From Pseudoxanthomonas sp. SL93 (GTDB taxonomy: Bacteria; Pseudomonadota; Gammaproteobacteria; Xanthomonadales; Xanthomonadaceae): DNA of 64,000 bases. Positions 1 to 7,266 of this stretch are shown piece by piece. Each line of letters begins with the position of its first letter. The stretch's first letter is position 1. The stretch covers positions 1,674,001 to 1,738,000 of the forward strand of contig NZ_CP113065.1 in NCBI RefSeq assembly GCF_026625825.1, written 5' to 3'. Position numbers and translations under genes: made by a program. Below the pieces are notes generated by a model. The model did no database searches. It was not told the origin of the DNA and saw only the letters and a list, made by a program, of their open reading frames with translations.

Positions 1-841
1 AATAGGTGATCGAATAACCCTTGCCGGGCTGGATCGGCGCGCGCAGTCCCAGCCTGCGCACGAAGGCTGGCGTCCATGCACCCAGTGCCACCACGGCATC
101 GCGGCCATGGCGGGGGCCGTTCGCGGTGTCCAGCCGGATGCCATCGGCCAGCGAATGCAGGCCGTCCACGCGGCACTGCTCTTCGATCACGCCACCCTTC
201 TCGCGCACCACGCGCGCCAGCTCCGCGACATAACGGTCCGGCCGCAGGCGGGCGTCGCCGGGGAAGCGGATGGCGCCCGCCACGCCGGGCAGCACCGCAG
301 GCTCATCGCGCTCGTACGCGTGTCCGTCGAACACCTGGCTCTCGATGCCGAAGGCGCGCAGCGCATCGCACTCCCGCGTGTAGTGCTCGAACCGGCGCGG
401 ATCGCGAAACACGTAGTCGAGTCCCTCCTCGGCGAACTCGCACTGCAATGCGTGGCGCCCTACCCAGTCGGCCAGCCGCGCGCGCGCGTCGACCAGCAAC
501 GCCGAGCGCGCAGCGGTGCTCTGCCGCCAGTCGCGCACGTTGCAGCGCGCGGCGAAATGCAGCAGCCAGCGCCACAGGGCCGGATCCACGCGGGGTTTCA
601 GGTAGAGCGGCGCGTCGGGGGTGAACATCCAGCGCAATGCCTGCGCCACCACGCCGGGTGCGGCCAGCGGGGGCGCATGGCTGGGCGTGATGGTGCCGCA
701 GTTGCCATGCGAAGCACCGCTGCCGACGGTCGCGCTTTCCAGCACGCGCACGCCGCGGCCGCTTTCCAGCAGCGCCAGCGCGGTTGCCAGGCCGATGGCA
801 CCGCCGCCGATGATCAGGACGTCGTCGTGTGGGGGATTCAC
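1..841 (-). CDS. FAD-dependent D-amino-acid dehydrogenase-like oxidoreductase (3' end outside window)
   Basis: The 280 visible codons begin with an N-terminal dinucleotide-binding loop (GGGAIGLATALALLESG, about residues 11-27), followed by the NCGTITPSH segment typical of DadA-type members of the DAO family. These flavoproteins oxidatively deaminate D-amino acids, or related amines, at the inner membrane face. The family is usually 410-430 residues, so about a third of the protein lies beyond base 1. The start is a GTG at 841, immediately before the glycine-rich region; no ATG is available there. It runs in the same direction as the DUF418 gene upstream, with a 19-bp gap, so co-transcription is possible. 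Substrate cannot be told; sarcosine or glycine oxidase-like activity is the alternative. Confidence 0.75.
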   Translation of the reverse strand, partial: MNPPHDDVLIIGGGAIGLATALALLESGRGVRVLESATVGSGASHGNCGTITPSHAPPLAAPGVVAQALRWMFTPDAPLYLKPRVDPALWRWLLHFAARCNVRDWRQSTAARSALLVDARARLADWVGRHALQCEFAEEGLDYVFRDPRRFEHYTRECDALRAFGIESQVFDGHAYERDEPAVLPGVAGAIRFPGDARLRPDRYVAELARVVREKGGVIEEQCRVDGLHSLADGIRLDTANGPRHGRDAVVALGAWTPAFVRRLGLRAPIQPGKGYSITY

Positions 842-860
842 ATCGACAGTCTAGTCGCAA

Positions 861-2108
861 TCACGCGGACTGCCGCCGCATGGGCTGGGGTTTCAGATAA
901 GTCAGCGAGCGCCACAGCCACTCCATCGGGCCGAAGCGGAAGCGCGACAGCCAGGCATGGCTGACGACGACCTGCAGCAGAAAGACCACGAACACGAAAG
1001 GCAGCTGCCAGGCGCGCGGCAGCTGCTCGAAATAGCCCAGGCCGTAACCGTAGAACACCCACGTGCAGACCAGGGATTGCAGCAGGTAGTTGGTCAACGC
1101 CATCCGCCCCGCAGACGCGAACCAGGACAGCGGACGCTGCCAGAACGGCGACTGCAGCGCGCGCATCACCCATGCCACGTAACCCAGGCACATCAGCAGG
1201 TTGGCGAGCAGTTGCAGCGCGAAGGCACTCGACAGGCGCAGGTTGAAGGTCGCCATGTCCATGGTCGGCGCCAGCGCCACCGAGCCCAGCATGGCCAAGA
1301 GGCCCACCGGCAGCGCCACCCAACGCAGCCCGCGATAGAGGCGCGGGAATTCGGCGGGACGCGCGATGGCACCGCTGCGCACGAACCAGGCGCCCAGCAG
1401 GAACATGCCGAACACGATGAAGCCGAACATGGTGATGTTGCTGAGCGCCAGCGCCGTGTCTTTCAGGCGCTGCACGGTGGCCTCCGCGTACGTGCCACTG
1501 CCGTAGGCGACGCGCTCGGCCTCGATCAGGGCCTGCATGTGCCTGGCCATCTCCCCCATCGTCTTGTCCCAGCCTTCCGTGCCGGCCAGCAGGGAGCCCA
1601 GCGCGCCCATCATGAACATGAAACCCACCGGCACCACGTAGGCACCCAGCCCCAGGCCCACGAACCAGCGGTGCGGCAGCGGGCGGAACGCCAGCAGCAG
1701 GAACGAGCACAACGCGTACATCACCAGCACGTCGCCGGCCCAGATGAAGATGGCGTGCACCAGGCCGATGCCCAGCAGCACCAGGCCCCGGCGCCAGTAG
1801 ACACCCGCGAACGGACGCCCGGCCTGTTCGGCGCGCTGCGACATCACCGCGAAACCCATGCCGAAGAGCAGCGAGAACAGCGTGTAGAACTTGCCCTGCA
1901 CCAGCACGTAGACCAGCAGGTCGGCGATGCGGTCGGCGCCCGACAGCGCCGGGTTCACGCCGGACGTCGACGCCATCAGTGGGCCGACGAAGCCCTCGAT
2001 GTTCATCAGCAGGATGCCGAGCAGTGCGAAACCACGCAGTACGTCCATGGCCTGGATGCGGTCGCCGGGCGCGACGGGCGCCAGGTGCAGCGTGGTCGCT
2101 GTGCTCAT
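861..2108 (-). CDS. DUF418 domain-containing polytopic membrane protein (YeiB-like)
   Basis: A 415-residue protein with about ten hydrophobic segments. It opens with the hallmark RIQAMDVLRGFALLGILLMN near residue 18, seen in the YeiB/DUF418 family and in related acyltransferase-like membrane proteins, and the DUF418 region occupies roughly residues 230-400. Length matches the family. The function of DUF418 proteins is not established; a transport or membrane-modification role is only suggested by the fold. The 5' side faces the slyD terminator at 2160-2189, so this gene probably has its own promoter in the 2109-2159 interval. No regulatory motif is obvious there. Confidence 0.85.
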   Translation of the reverse strand: MSTATTLHLAPVAPGDRIQAMDVLRGFALLGILLMNIEGFVGPLMASTSGVNPALSGADRIADLLVYVLVQGKFYTLFSLLFGMGFAVMSQRAEQAGRPFAGVYWRRGLVLLGIGLVHAIFIWAGDVLVMYALCSFLLLAFRPLPHRWFVGLGLGAYVVPVGFMFMMGALGSLLAGTEGWDKTMGEMARHMQALIEAERVAYGSGTYAEATVQRLKDTALALSNITMFGFIVFGMFLLGAWFVRSGAIARPAEFPRLYRGLRWVALPVGLLAMLGSVALAPTMDMATFNLRLSSAFALQLLANLLMCLGYVAWVMRALQSPFWQRPLSWFASAGRMALTNYLLQSLVCTWVFYGYGLGYFEQLPRAWQLPFVFVVFLLQVVVSHAWLSRFRFGPMEWLWRSLTYLKPQPMRRQSA

Positions 2109-2159
2109 TCGATTCCCCTGTGGTGTCGCCGGGATTAGACCATGGACATGGGTCCCCGC

Positions 2160-2189
2160 AAAAAGAAACGGCCCGCCGAAGCGGGCCGT
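2160..2189 (-). terminator. Rho-independent terminator of slyD
   Basis: Perfect 9-bp stem ACGGCCCGC / GCGGGCCGT (2168-2176 and 2181-2189) around the stable tetraloop CGAA, which reads TTCG on the minus strand. It is followed on the minus strand by TTTCTTTT. This is a textbook intrinsic terminator for the slyD gene, located 37 bp after its stop codon. Confidence 0.9.
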
Positions 2190-2225
2190 CCTGATGCGCG
2201 ATGATGATCCGCGGTGTCGCGACGA

Positions 2226-2705
2226 TCAGTGGTGGTGGCCACCGTCGCCGTGCACGTGGCCGTGCTCGAGTTCCTCGGCGCTGGCTTCGCGCACTTCCAC
2301 GATCTCCACGTCGAAGTGCAGGTCCTTGCCGGCCATCGGATGGTTGAGGTCGACGTCGACCACGCTCATGCCGATCTTCTCGATGGTGACCGCGCGCGGA
2401 CCGAAGTTGGTCTGCAGCACCACCTGCTGGCCCGGCACCAGGCGCTGGTTGCCGAAGTGCTTCTTGGGCACGCGCTGGCTGAGGCCATCACGACGCTCGC
2501 CGTAGGCATCCGCCGCCGCCACGTCCACGCCGAAGCTGTCCCCGGCTTCGCGATCCTGCATGGCGGTCTCCAGCCCCGGGATGATGTTGCCGTGGCCGAT
2601 CAGGATGGCCAGGGGTTCACGATCCTTCGAGGTCTCGATGGGCTCCTGGCCCGCTTCGGAGACGGTGTAATGGAAACGGACGACGCTGTCTTTTGCGATT
2701 TTCAT
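2226..2705 (-). CDS. slyD: FKBP-type peptidyl-prolyl cis-trans isomerase SlyD
   Basis: A 159-residue cytoplasmic prolyl isomerase and chaperone. The FKBP core (about residues 1-68 and 120-145) is interrupted by the insert-in-flap chaperone domain (about 69-119), as in E. coli SlyD. Visible family marks are VVRFHYTVSEAGQEPIETS at the start, GHGNIIPGLETAM and NHPMAGKDLHFDVEIVEV. The C-terminal tail HGHVHGDGGHHH is histidine-rich, fitting the Ni(II)-binding tail of SlyD, though shorter and without the cysteines of the E. coli protein. SlyD feeds nickel to hydrogenase in E. coli; here general folding or metal buffering is more likely because no hydrogenase is in view. It is divergent from the NlpC/P60 gene at 2788. 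Confidence 0.93.
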   Translation of the reverse strand: MKIAKDSVVRFHYTVSEAGQEPIETSKDREPLAILIGHGNIIPGLETAMQDREAGDSFGVDVAAADAYGERRDGLSQRVPKKHFGNQRLVPGQQVVLQTNFGPRAVTIEKIGMSVVDVDLNHPMAGKDLHFDVEIVEVREASAEELEHGHVHGDGGHHH

Positions 2706-2787
2706 GCGGGACTCTAGGCGGGGCCTGCCGGTGGGCAGGTTGGAGCGGCTTGTCGGCCGCCGGGGAATGCGGCGAAGATGCGCCGCA

Positions 2788-3333
2788 ATGAAGGCCCGAC
2801 ATTATCCCGGCTTGACCATCCCAATGCCACCGCGCGCCGTGCTGCTCGCTGCTGCACTGCTGCTCTCCGCCTGCGGGGGTGGCGACCACGTCCGCAAGCC
2901 CGCCGCCCCGTCGGCGCAGGGCCGGGAATGGGCGCGCGTGGACGCCGCCGACCCGGTGGCCGCCAACGCCGTGCTGATGCGGGCCATCGGCCTGGTGGGC
3001 ACGCCCTACCGCTACGGGGGCAATACCCCCGAGTCCGGGTTCGACTGCAGCGGGCTGGTGACGTATGTGTACCGCGAGATGCTCGACCTGCGCCTGCCCC
3101 GCACCTCGCGGGAACTGTCGCAGGTGCAGGGCCCACGGATCGACCCGCGGCGGCTGGCCCCGGCCGACCTGGTGTTCTTCGGCAGCAAGGGCAACGTCAC
3201 CCACGTGGGCATCTATGTGGGCGAAGGGCGGTTCGTTCACGCCCCCAGCACCGGCGGCACGGTGCGCCTGGATCATCTGGACGGGGCCTACTGGCGGGAC
3301 CACTACACGGGCGCCAAACGCGTCCTTCGTTAG
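2788..3333 (+). CDS. NlpC/P60 family lipoprotein (peptidoglycan endopeptidase)
   Basis: A 181-residue exported lipoprotein. A hydrophobic signal segment ends in the lipobox LLSAC, about residue 29 from this start, and an internal ATG at 2824 would give a shorter but still workable signal. The NlpC/P60 domain fills the rest, with the catalytic triad visible as Cys87 (FDCSGLV), His139 (THVGIY) and His151 (FVHAPS). These papain-like enzymes cleave D-Glu/meso-DAP peptide bonds in stem peptides, acting in the periplasm from the outer membrane. A close paralogue follows at 3453. The start at 2788 is preferred because it leaves a normal n-region with a lysine and an arginine. Confidence 0.88.
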   Translation: MKARHYPGLTIPMPPRAVLLAAALLLSACGGGDHVRKPAAPSAQGREWARVDAADPVAANAVLMRAIGLVGTPYRYGGNTPESGFDCSGLVTYVYREMLDLRLPRTSRELSQVQGPRIDPRRLAPADLVFFGSKGNVTHVGIYVGEGRFVHAPSTGGTVRLDHLDGAYWRDHYTGAKRVLR

Positions 3334-3360
3334 GAATCGGTCAACTCTGTGACGGCGGGC

Positions 3361-3421
3361 GTTCACATTTAACGAATAAATAACGATTTATGAACCAAAT
3401 GGTTGGCTTCGGCGGGCATTA
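3361..3421 (+). promoter_or_regulatory. AT-rich probable promoter/operator region before second NlpC/P60 gene
   Basis: An unusually AT-rich island in a roughly 68% GC window. It holds an imperfect 35-bp dyad bounded by GTTCA (3361-3365) and TGAAC (3391-3395), with ATAAAT/ATTTAT arms around AACG inside, and next to it the small palindrome AACCAAATGGTT (3393-3404). CATTAT at 3416-3421 could serve as a -10 element. No terminator separates it from the upstream gene. It plausibly gives the second hydrolase its own regulated transcription. No regulator can be named. Confidence 0.4.
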
Positions 3422-3452
3422 TCGACCTTCCAACCGTTGACCCCTCCCGCGC

Positions 3453-4235
3453 GTGACGACCGACAACGACCTGCCAACAGGCCTGCCAGCCGCCACCCAC
3501 CGCCCACTGCGGGGGTTGAACACACTTCTTCTCAGCCTGACGCTCGGGTTTGCGAGCGCGACCTGCTGGGCCCAGAGCGCCCCGGTCGAGCCGCCGGCAG
3601 AGGCACCGGCCGCAGCGTCGGCCGACGTGGTCGCCACGCCCGCCCCTGCCAGCCGATCCGTCGTCAGCAGCGTCAAGGACAAGGCGGCGGAAGCCGCCAC
3701 CGCCACGCTTTCCGCCCTGCTTCCACGCCTGGCCGCCAGCGACAGCCTGCCGCTGGTGGACCGCTCCGCGATGGTCGCCGGCGATATCAGCCGCTTGTTG
3801 GCCGCCTACGACCTGAGCAAGAGCGGCGTCGTGGCGCAGGAACAACAGGGTGGCAAGGTGCAGTCCGTACTGCAGCGCGCCCTGGCCCTGATGGGCACGC
3901 CGTACCGCTGGGGCGGCACCTCGCCGGACAGCGGTTTCGATTGCAGCGGGCTGGTCGGCTACGTGTTCCGCACCACGCTGGGCATCGAACTGCCGCGCGT
4001 CTCGCGCGACATGGCCGCCAAGGCCGATGCCGAACTGGTCCGCAGCCGCGACGAACTGCGCCAGGGCGACCTGGTGTTCTTCGGCCTGAAGGGGCGCGTC
4101 AACCATGTCGGCATCTACGTGGGCGAAGGGCGCTTCCTGCACTCACCCAGCAGCGGCAAGGACGTGCGCGTGGACAGCCTGATCACCGGCTACTGGGCCA
4201 ATCGTTACCTGCAGGCGCGCCGCATCCCGATGTAA
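3453..4235 (+). CDS. NlpC/P60 family secreted peptidoglycan endopeptidase
   Basis: A 260-residue paralogue of the preceding gene. An N-terminal signal peptide ends near AQSAP (residues 40-45), followed by an Ala/Pro-rich linker of about 80 residues and a C-terminal NlpC/P60 domain. Catalytic residues are Cys164 (FDCSGLVGYV), His218 (NHVGIYVG) and His230 (FLHSPSSG). Both paralogues share the string GTPYR before the catalytic cysteine and DLVFFG after it, so the pair arose by tandem duplication. This copy lacks the lipobox and is predicted to be soluble in the periplasm, and it has an extra N-terminal region. The upstream gap is 119 bp and contains an AT-rich region that may be its own promoter. 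Confidence 0.9.
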   Translation: MTTDNDLPTGLPAATHRPLRGLNTLLLSLTLGFASATCWAQSAPVEPPAEAPAAASADVVATPAPASRSVVSSVKDKAAEAATATLSALLPRLAASDSLPLVDRSAMVAGDISRLLAAYDLSKSGVVAQEQQGGKVQSVLQRALALMGTPYRWGGTSPDSGFDCSGLVGYVFRTTLGIELPRVSRDMAAKADAELVRSRDELRQGDLVFFGLKGRVNHVGIYVGEGRFLHSPSSGKDVRVDSLITGYWANRYLQARRIPM

Positions 4236-4265
4236 GGGGTTCGCCAGGCAAGACGTTCCGCTCCC

Positions 4266-4289
4266 GAAGGCCGCTATCCAGCGGCCTTC
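4266..4289. terminator. Hairpin between convergent genes
   Basis: Perfect 10-bp stem GAAGGCCGCT / AGCGGCCTTC around ATCC, overlapping the stop codon (4274-4276) of the minus-strand thioesterase. It lies 30 bp after the NlpC/P60 stop. There is no T-run on either side, so it may act as a weak bidirectional or 3'-protecting structure rather than a classical intrinsic terminator. Confidence 0.5.
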
Positions 4290-4777
4290 GTCGCATCCGC
4301 CTCGCGGTAGTGCTTGATGGTTTCCTCGATGCCCTTGCTGAGGGCCATCACCTTCAATGCGTACTCGGCCAGGTGGTGGTCCTCTTCCGACTCCGGCTGC
4401 CAGGCCGGCACGGCGATGGGCTTGCCCGTGGTGGCATCCATGGCGACGAACACGATGATGCAATGCGTGCACAGGCGCTCCTCGCCCCCCATCGGGTCGC
4501 GCGCGCGCACGCCCACGGCGAAATGCATGCTGCTGGTACCGGTGTAGACCAGCTTCGTCGATACCGTGACCAGGTCGCTGATGCGGATGGGCGATACGAA
4601 ACGGATGCCGCCGACCGCCACGGTGACGCTGTAGTAGCCGCTCCAGCCGACCGCGGCGGCGTATCCCACCTGGTCGATCCACTTCATGACGACGCCGCCG
4701 TGCACCTTGCCGCCGTAGTTGACGTCGGTGGGCTCGGCCAGGAAACGGAAGGTCAGTTCGCGTTGCTCGCCGCTCAT
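4274..4777 (-). CDS. Acyl-CoA thioesterase, hotdog fold (YciA/ACOT type)
   Basis: A 167-residue cytoplasmic enzyme that hydrolyses acyl-CoA thioesters. The helix-leading motif NYGGKVHGGVVMKWID (about residues 19-34) is the hotdog signature of the acyl-CoA hydrolase family, with the terminal Asp as the expected catalytic acid. RFVSPIRISDLVTV and TTGKPIAVPAW are further family marks. Length matches single-domain YciA proteins. A ribosome binding site GGAGAG precedes the ATG on the minus strand. It is convergent with the NlpC/P60 gene. Chain-length specificity cannot be read from sequence. Confidence 0.9.
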   Translation of the reverse strand: MSGEQRELTFRFLAEPTDVNYGGKVHGGVVMKWIDQVGYAAAVGWSGYYSVTVAVGGIRFVSPIRISDLVTVSTKLVYTGTSSMHFAVGVRARDPMGGEERLCTHCIIVFVAMDATTGKPIAVPAWQPESEEDHHLAEYALKVMALSKGIEETIKHYREADATKAAG

Positions 4778-4910
4778 GGAGCTCTCCTCCGGGGATGATG
4801 GGCGACAGGGTACGCCAGCTTGCGCGCGTGCGGGGATGCGGCCATGCTCCGCAACGCGGCCGCTGGCGGCCGCCTTTCATGTGTTCGCGCCGAAAGGGGA
4901 GTCGTACGCG

Positions 4911-5780
4911 ATGCAGGCATCCATGTTGACCAATCTTCTGCTGCCCCTGGCCCTGGGCATCATCATGCTGGGGCTGGGACTGGGACTGACGCTGGACGAC
5001 TTCCGCCGCGTGGCGCGGTATCCGCGCGCAGTGCTGATCGGGCTGGCGCTGCAGACCCTGCTGCTGCCATGGGTCGCCTTCGGCCTGGCGCTGGGCTTCG
5101 GCCTGCCCGCCGAGCTGGCCGTCGGCCTGATGCTGCTGGCCGCCTCGCCCGGAGGGGCCACCGCCAACATCTACAGCCACCTGGCGCGCGGCGACGTCGC
5201 GTTGAACATCACTCTGACCGCGATCAACAGCCTGCTCTGCCTGCTGACGCTGCCGGTGATCCTCAACCTGTCGCTGGAGTACTTCCTTGGCGCCGGCCAG
5301 TACGTGCCGCCGCCGACGAAGAAGGTCGTCGAGGTGGCGGTGATCATCCTGCTGCCGGTCGCGCTGGGCATGCTGCTGCGCGCCAAGGCCCCCGGTTTCG
5401 CGGCACGCGCCGAAAAACCCATCCGCCTGCTCTCCGTCCTGGTGCTGGCGCTGCTGGTGGTCGCGGCCGTGGCGCAGGAATGGAAGACGCTGACCACCTA
5501 TTTCGCGATCGTCGGCATCGCCTGCCTGCTTTTCAATCTGATCAGCATGGGCGCGGGCTATGTGGCGCCGCTGGCATTGCGGCTGCCGAAGAAGCAGGCC
5601 ATCGCCATCGCCATGGAGATCGGCATCCACAACGGCACGCTGGCGATCTTCATCGCGCTCAACGTGCTGAAGAATTCCACCGTCGCGGTACCTGCCGCGG
5701 TCTACAGCCTGCTGATGTTCGTCACCGCCGCGGTGTTCGCGTGGCGGGTATCGCGCGATAAAGCCGCGAACACCATCTGA
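4911..5780 (+). CDS. Bile acid:sodium symporter (BASS) family transporter
   Basis: A 289-residue inner-membrane protein with about nine to ten hydrophobic segments. MLLAASPGGATANIYSHLARG matches the conserved BASS signature that forms the sodium-binding crossover, and EIGIHNGTLAIFIA near the C-terminus is the second conserved block. Bacterial members carry organic anions such as bile acids, pantoate or keto acids with sodium. The ATG at 4911 has AAAGGGGA eleven bases upstream; longer readings lack this. Substrate is unknown. It is followed by the palindromic repeat at 5784-5849. Confidence 0.88.
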   Translation: MQASMLTNLLLPLALGIIMLGLGLGLTLDDFRRVARYPRAVLIGLALQTLLLPWVAFGLALGFGLPAELAVGLMLLAASPGGATANIYSHLARGDVALNITLTAINSLLCLLTLPVILNLSLEYFLGAGQYVPPPTKKVVEVAVIILLPVALGMLLRAKAPGFAARAEKPIRLLSVLVLALLVVAAVAQEWKTLTTYFAIVGIACLLFNLISMGAGYVAPLALRLPKKQAIAIAMEIGIHNGTLAIFIALNVLKNSTVAVPAAVYSLLMFVTAAVFAWRVSRDKAANTI

Positions 5781-5783
5781 CCG

Positions 5784-5849
5784 GTGGGAGCGACGTCACC
5801 CGCGATGGGAAGACCAAGCGGCGTCGATCGCGACTGAGGTCGCTCCCAC
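5784..5849. repeat. Xanthomonad-type palindromic intergenic repeat
   Basis: Two 23-nt arms, GTGGGAGCGACGTCACCCGCGAT (given here as positions 5784-5806) and its near inverse at 5827-5849, match at 20 of 23 positions and enclose a 20-nt spacer. The GTGGGAGCGAC...TCGCGA core recurs widely in intergenic spaces of Xanthomonadaceae genomes. It begins four bases after a stop codon and lies between convergent genes, as expected for REP-like elements that fold into a long hairpin. It may terminate or protect transcripts. Only this copy is visible in the window. Confidence 0.75.
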
Positions 5850-5863
5850 GGGAGACACCCGAC

Positions 5864-7156
5864 TCAGCCGGCGCGGGGCTCGCTCTCGTCCAGCCCCACG
5901 TTGGTGGATGCGGCCTCGTACACCGCCCGATCGAGAAGACCGGTTTCCTTCGCCACCAGCACCGGCACCAGCATCTGGCCGGTGACATTGGTCATCGTGC
6001 GCATCATGTCGAGGATGCGGTCGATGGCCACCAGCAGGCCGATGCCTTCCAGCGGCAGGCCGGCGGCGCTGAGCACCAGCGTCACCATCACCGTCGCCGT
6101 ACCCGGCACGCCGGCGGTGCCGAAGCTGCCCAGCACCGACGCCAGCAGGATGACAAAGTACTGGTTCACCGACAGGTCCAGCCCGAAATACTGCGCCACG
6201 AAGACCGACGTCAGTGCGGGGTAGATCGCGCCGCAACCATCCATCTTGATGCTGGCACCCAGCGGCACCGCGAACGCGGCGTAGTCCTTGTCCACGCCCA
6301 GGTTGTGCGTGACGCTGCGGATCGATGCCGGCATCGAGGCGAAGCTGGACGAACTGACGAACGCGATCTGCATGCCCGGTGCGGCACCACGGAAGAACTT
6401 CCACGGGTTAAGCCCATGCGCCAGCAGCAGGCTGCCGTAGACAACCACGATGTGCAGCGCGCAGGCGAGGTAGAGCGCACCCACGAAGCTGCCCAGCGGC
6501 AACAGCTTCTCGAAGCCATAGGTGCCCACCAGCGCGCCGATCAATCCGAACGTGCCCAGCGGCGTCATCTCGAGCACGAACCGCGTGACCTGCACCATGG
6601 TGTCGCTGGCTTCGGTCGCCAGCCTTCGCAGGCCGGCACTGCGCTCGCCCAGCTTGACCAGGGCGAAGCCAAGCAGTCCCGCGAAGAAGATCACCTGCAG
6701 GATCTTCCCCTCCGTCAGCGCCTTGAACGGATTGGCCGGCACGATGTCCAGCAGCACCTGCACCGGTTTGGGCACCTCGCGAACCTGGTAGTCCGGCGCC
6801 ATCATCAAACCCGTCAAGCCCTTCCCGGGCTGCAGCACCCAGCCTACCGCCAGGCCCACGCAGACGGCCAGGGTTGCGGTGATCGCGAACCACAGGAAGG
6901 TGCGCCCGCCCAGCGCCGCCACGGATTTCTGCCCATGCAGGCTGGACACCGCATTGATGATGGCGAAGAACACCAGCGGCACCGCGATCATCTTGATCAG
7001 CGTGACATACAGGTCACCGAGCGGCTTCAGCCAGGTTCCCGCTGCCGGCCCCAGCACCCAGCCCGCCAACGCGCCCAGCACGAAGCCCGCGACGACGCGC
7101 TGCCAGAACGGGATCTTCAACCAGGCGGACACCAGCTTCATCTGCGGAAAGGCCAA
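5864..7156 (-). CDS. Dicarboxylate/amino acid:cation symporter (DAACS; GltP/DctA-like)
   Basis: A 430-residue inner-membrane carrier with eight main transmembrane helices plus re-entrant loops. The serine-rich hairpin SSSSFASMP (HP1) and the GTAGVPGTATVM loop (HP2) are diagnostic, and TNVTGQMLVPV is the conserved substrate/cation site helix. Family members import glutamate, aspartate or C4-dicarboxylates with protons or sodium. An arginine at the variable TM8 position usually marks acidic amino acid binding; the region here reads IDRILDMMRTMTNVTGQ, consistent with dicarboxylate or acidic amino acid transport. A second ATG at 7141 is possible. No partner gene is adjacent. Confidence 0.93.
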   Translation of the reverse strand: MAFPQMKLVSAWLKIPFWQRVVAGFVLGALAGWVLGPAAGTWLKPLGDLYVTLIKMIAVPLVFFAIINAVSSLHGQKSVAALGGRTFLWFAITATLAVCVGLAVGWVLQPGKGLTGLMMAPDYQVREVPKPVQVLLDIVPANPFKALTEGKILQVIFFAGLLGFALVKLGERSAGLRRLATEASDTMVQVTRFVLEMTPLGTFGLIGALVGTYGFEKLLPLGSFVGALYLACALHIVVVYGSLLLAHGLNPWKFFRGAAPGMQIAFVSSSSFASMPASIRSVTHNLGVDKDYAAFAVPLGASIKMDGCGAIYPALTSVFVAQYFGLDLSVNQYFVILLASVLGSFGTAGVPGTATVMVTLVLSAAGLPLEGIGLLVAIDRILDMMRTMTNVTGQMLVPVLVAKETGLLDRAVYEAASTNVGLDESEPRAG

Positions 7157-7266
7157 ACAGGGGACCCGGCACCTTAGCCCAAGGCGCCGGGCAAGGCGAC
7201 CGCGCGACTGGAATGCCGGGTGTCATAAGCAGGACACTGCACGGGCGGCATAATGACGGGCCTGCA

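Noticed and set aside
957..2138. Plus-strand open frame opposite the DUF418 gene
   Set aside because: Translation is Gln/His/Arg repeats typical of a high-GC antisense frame; the sense protein has membrane helices and family motifs.
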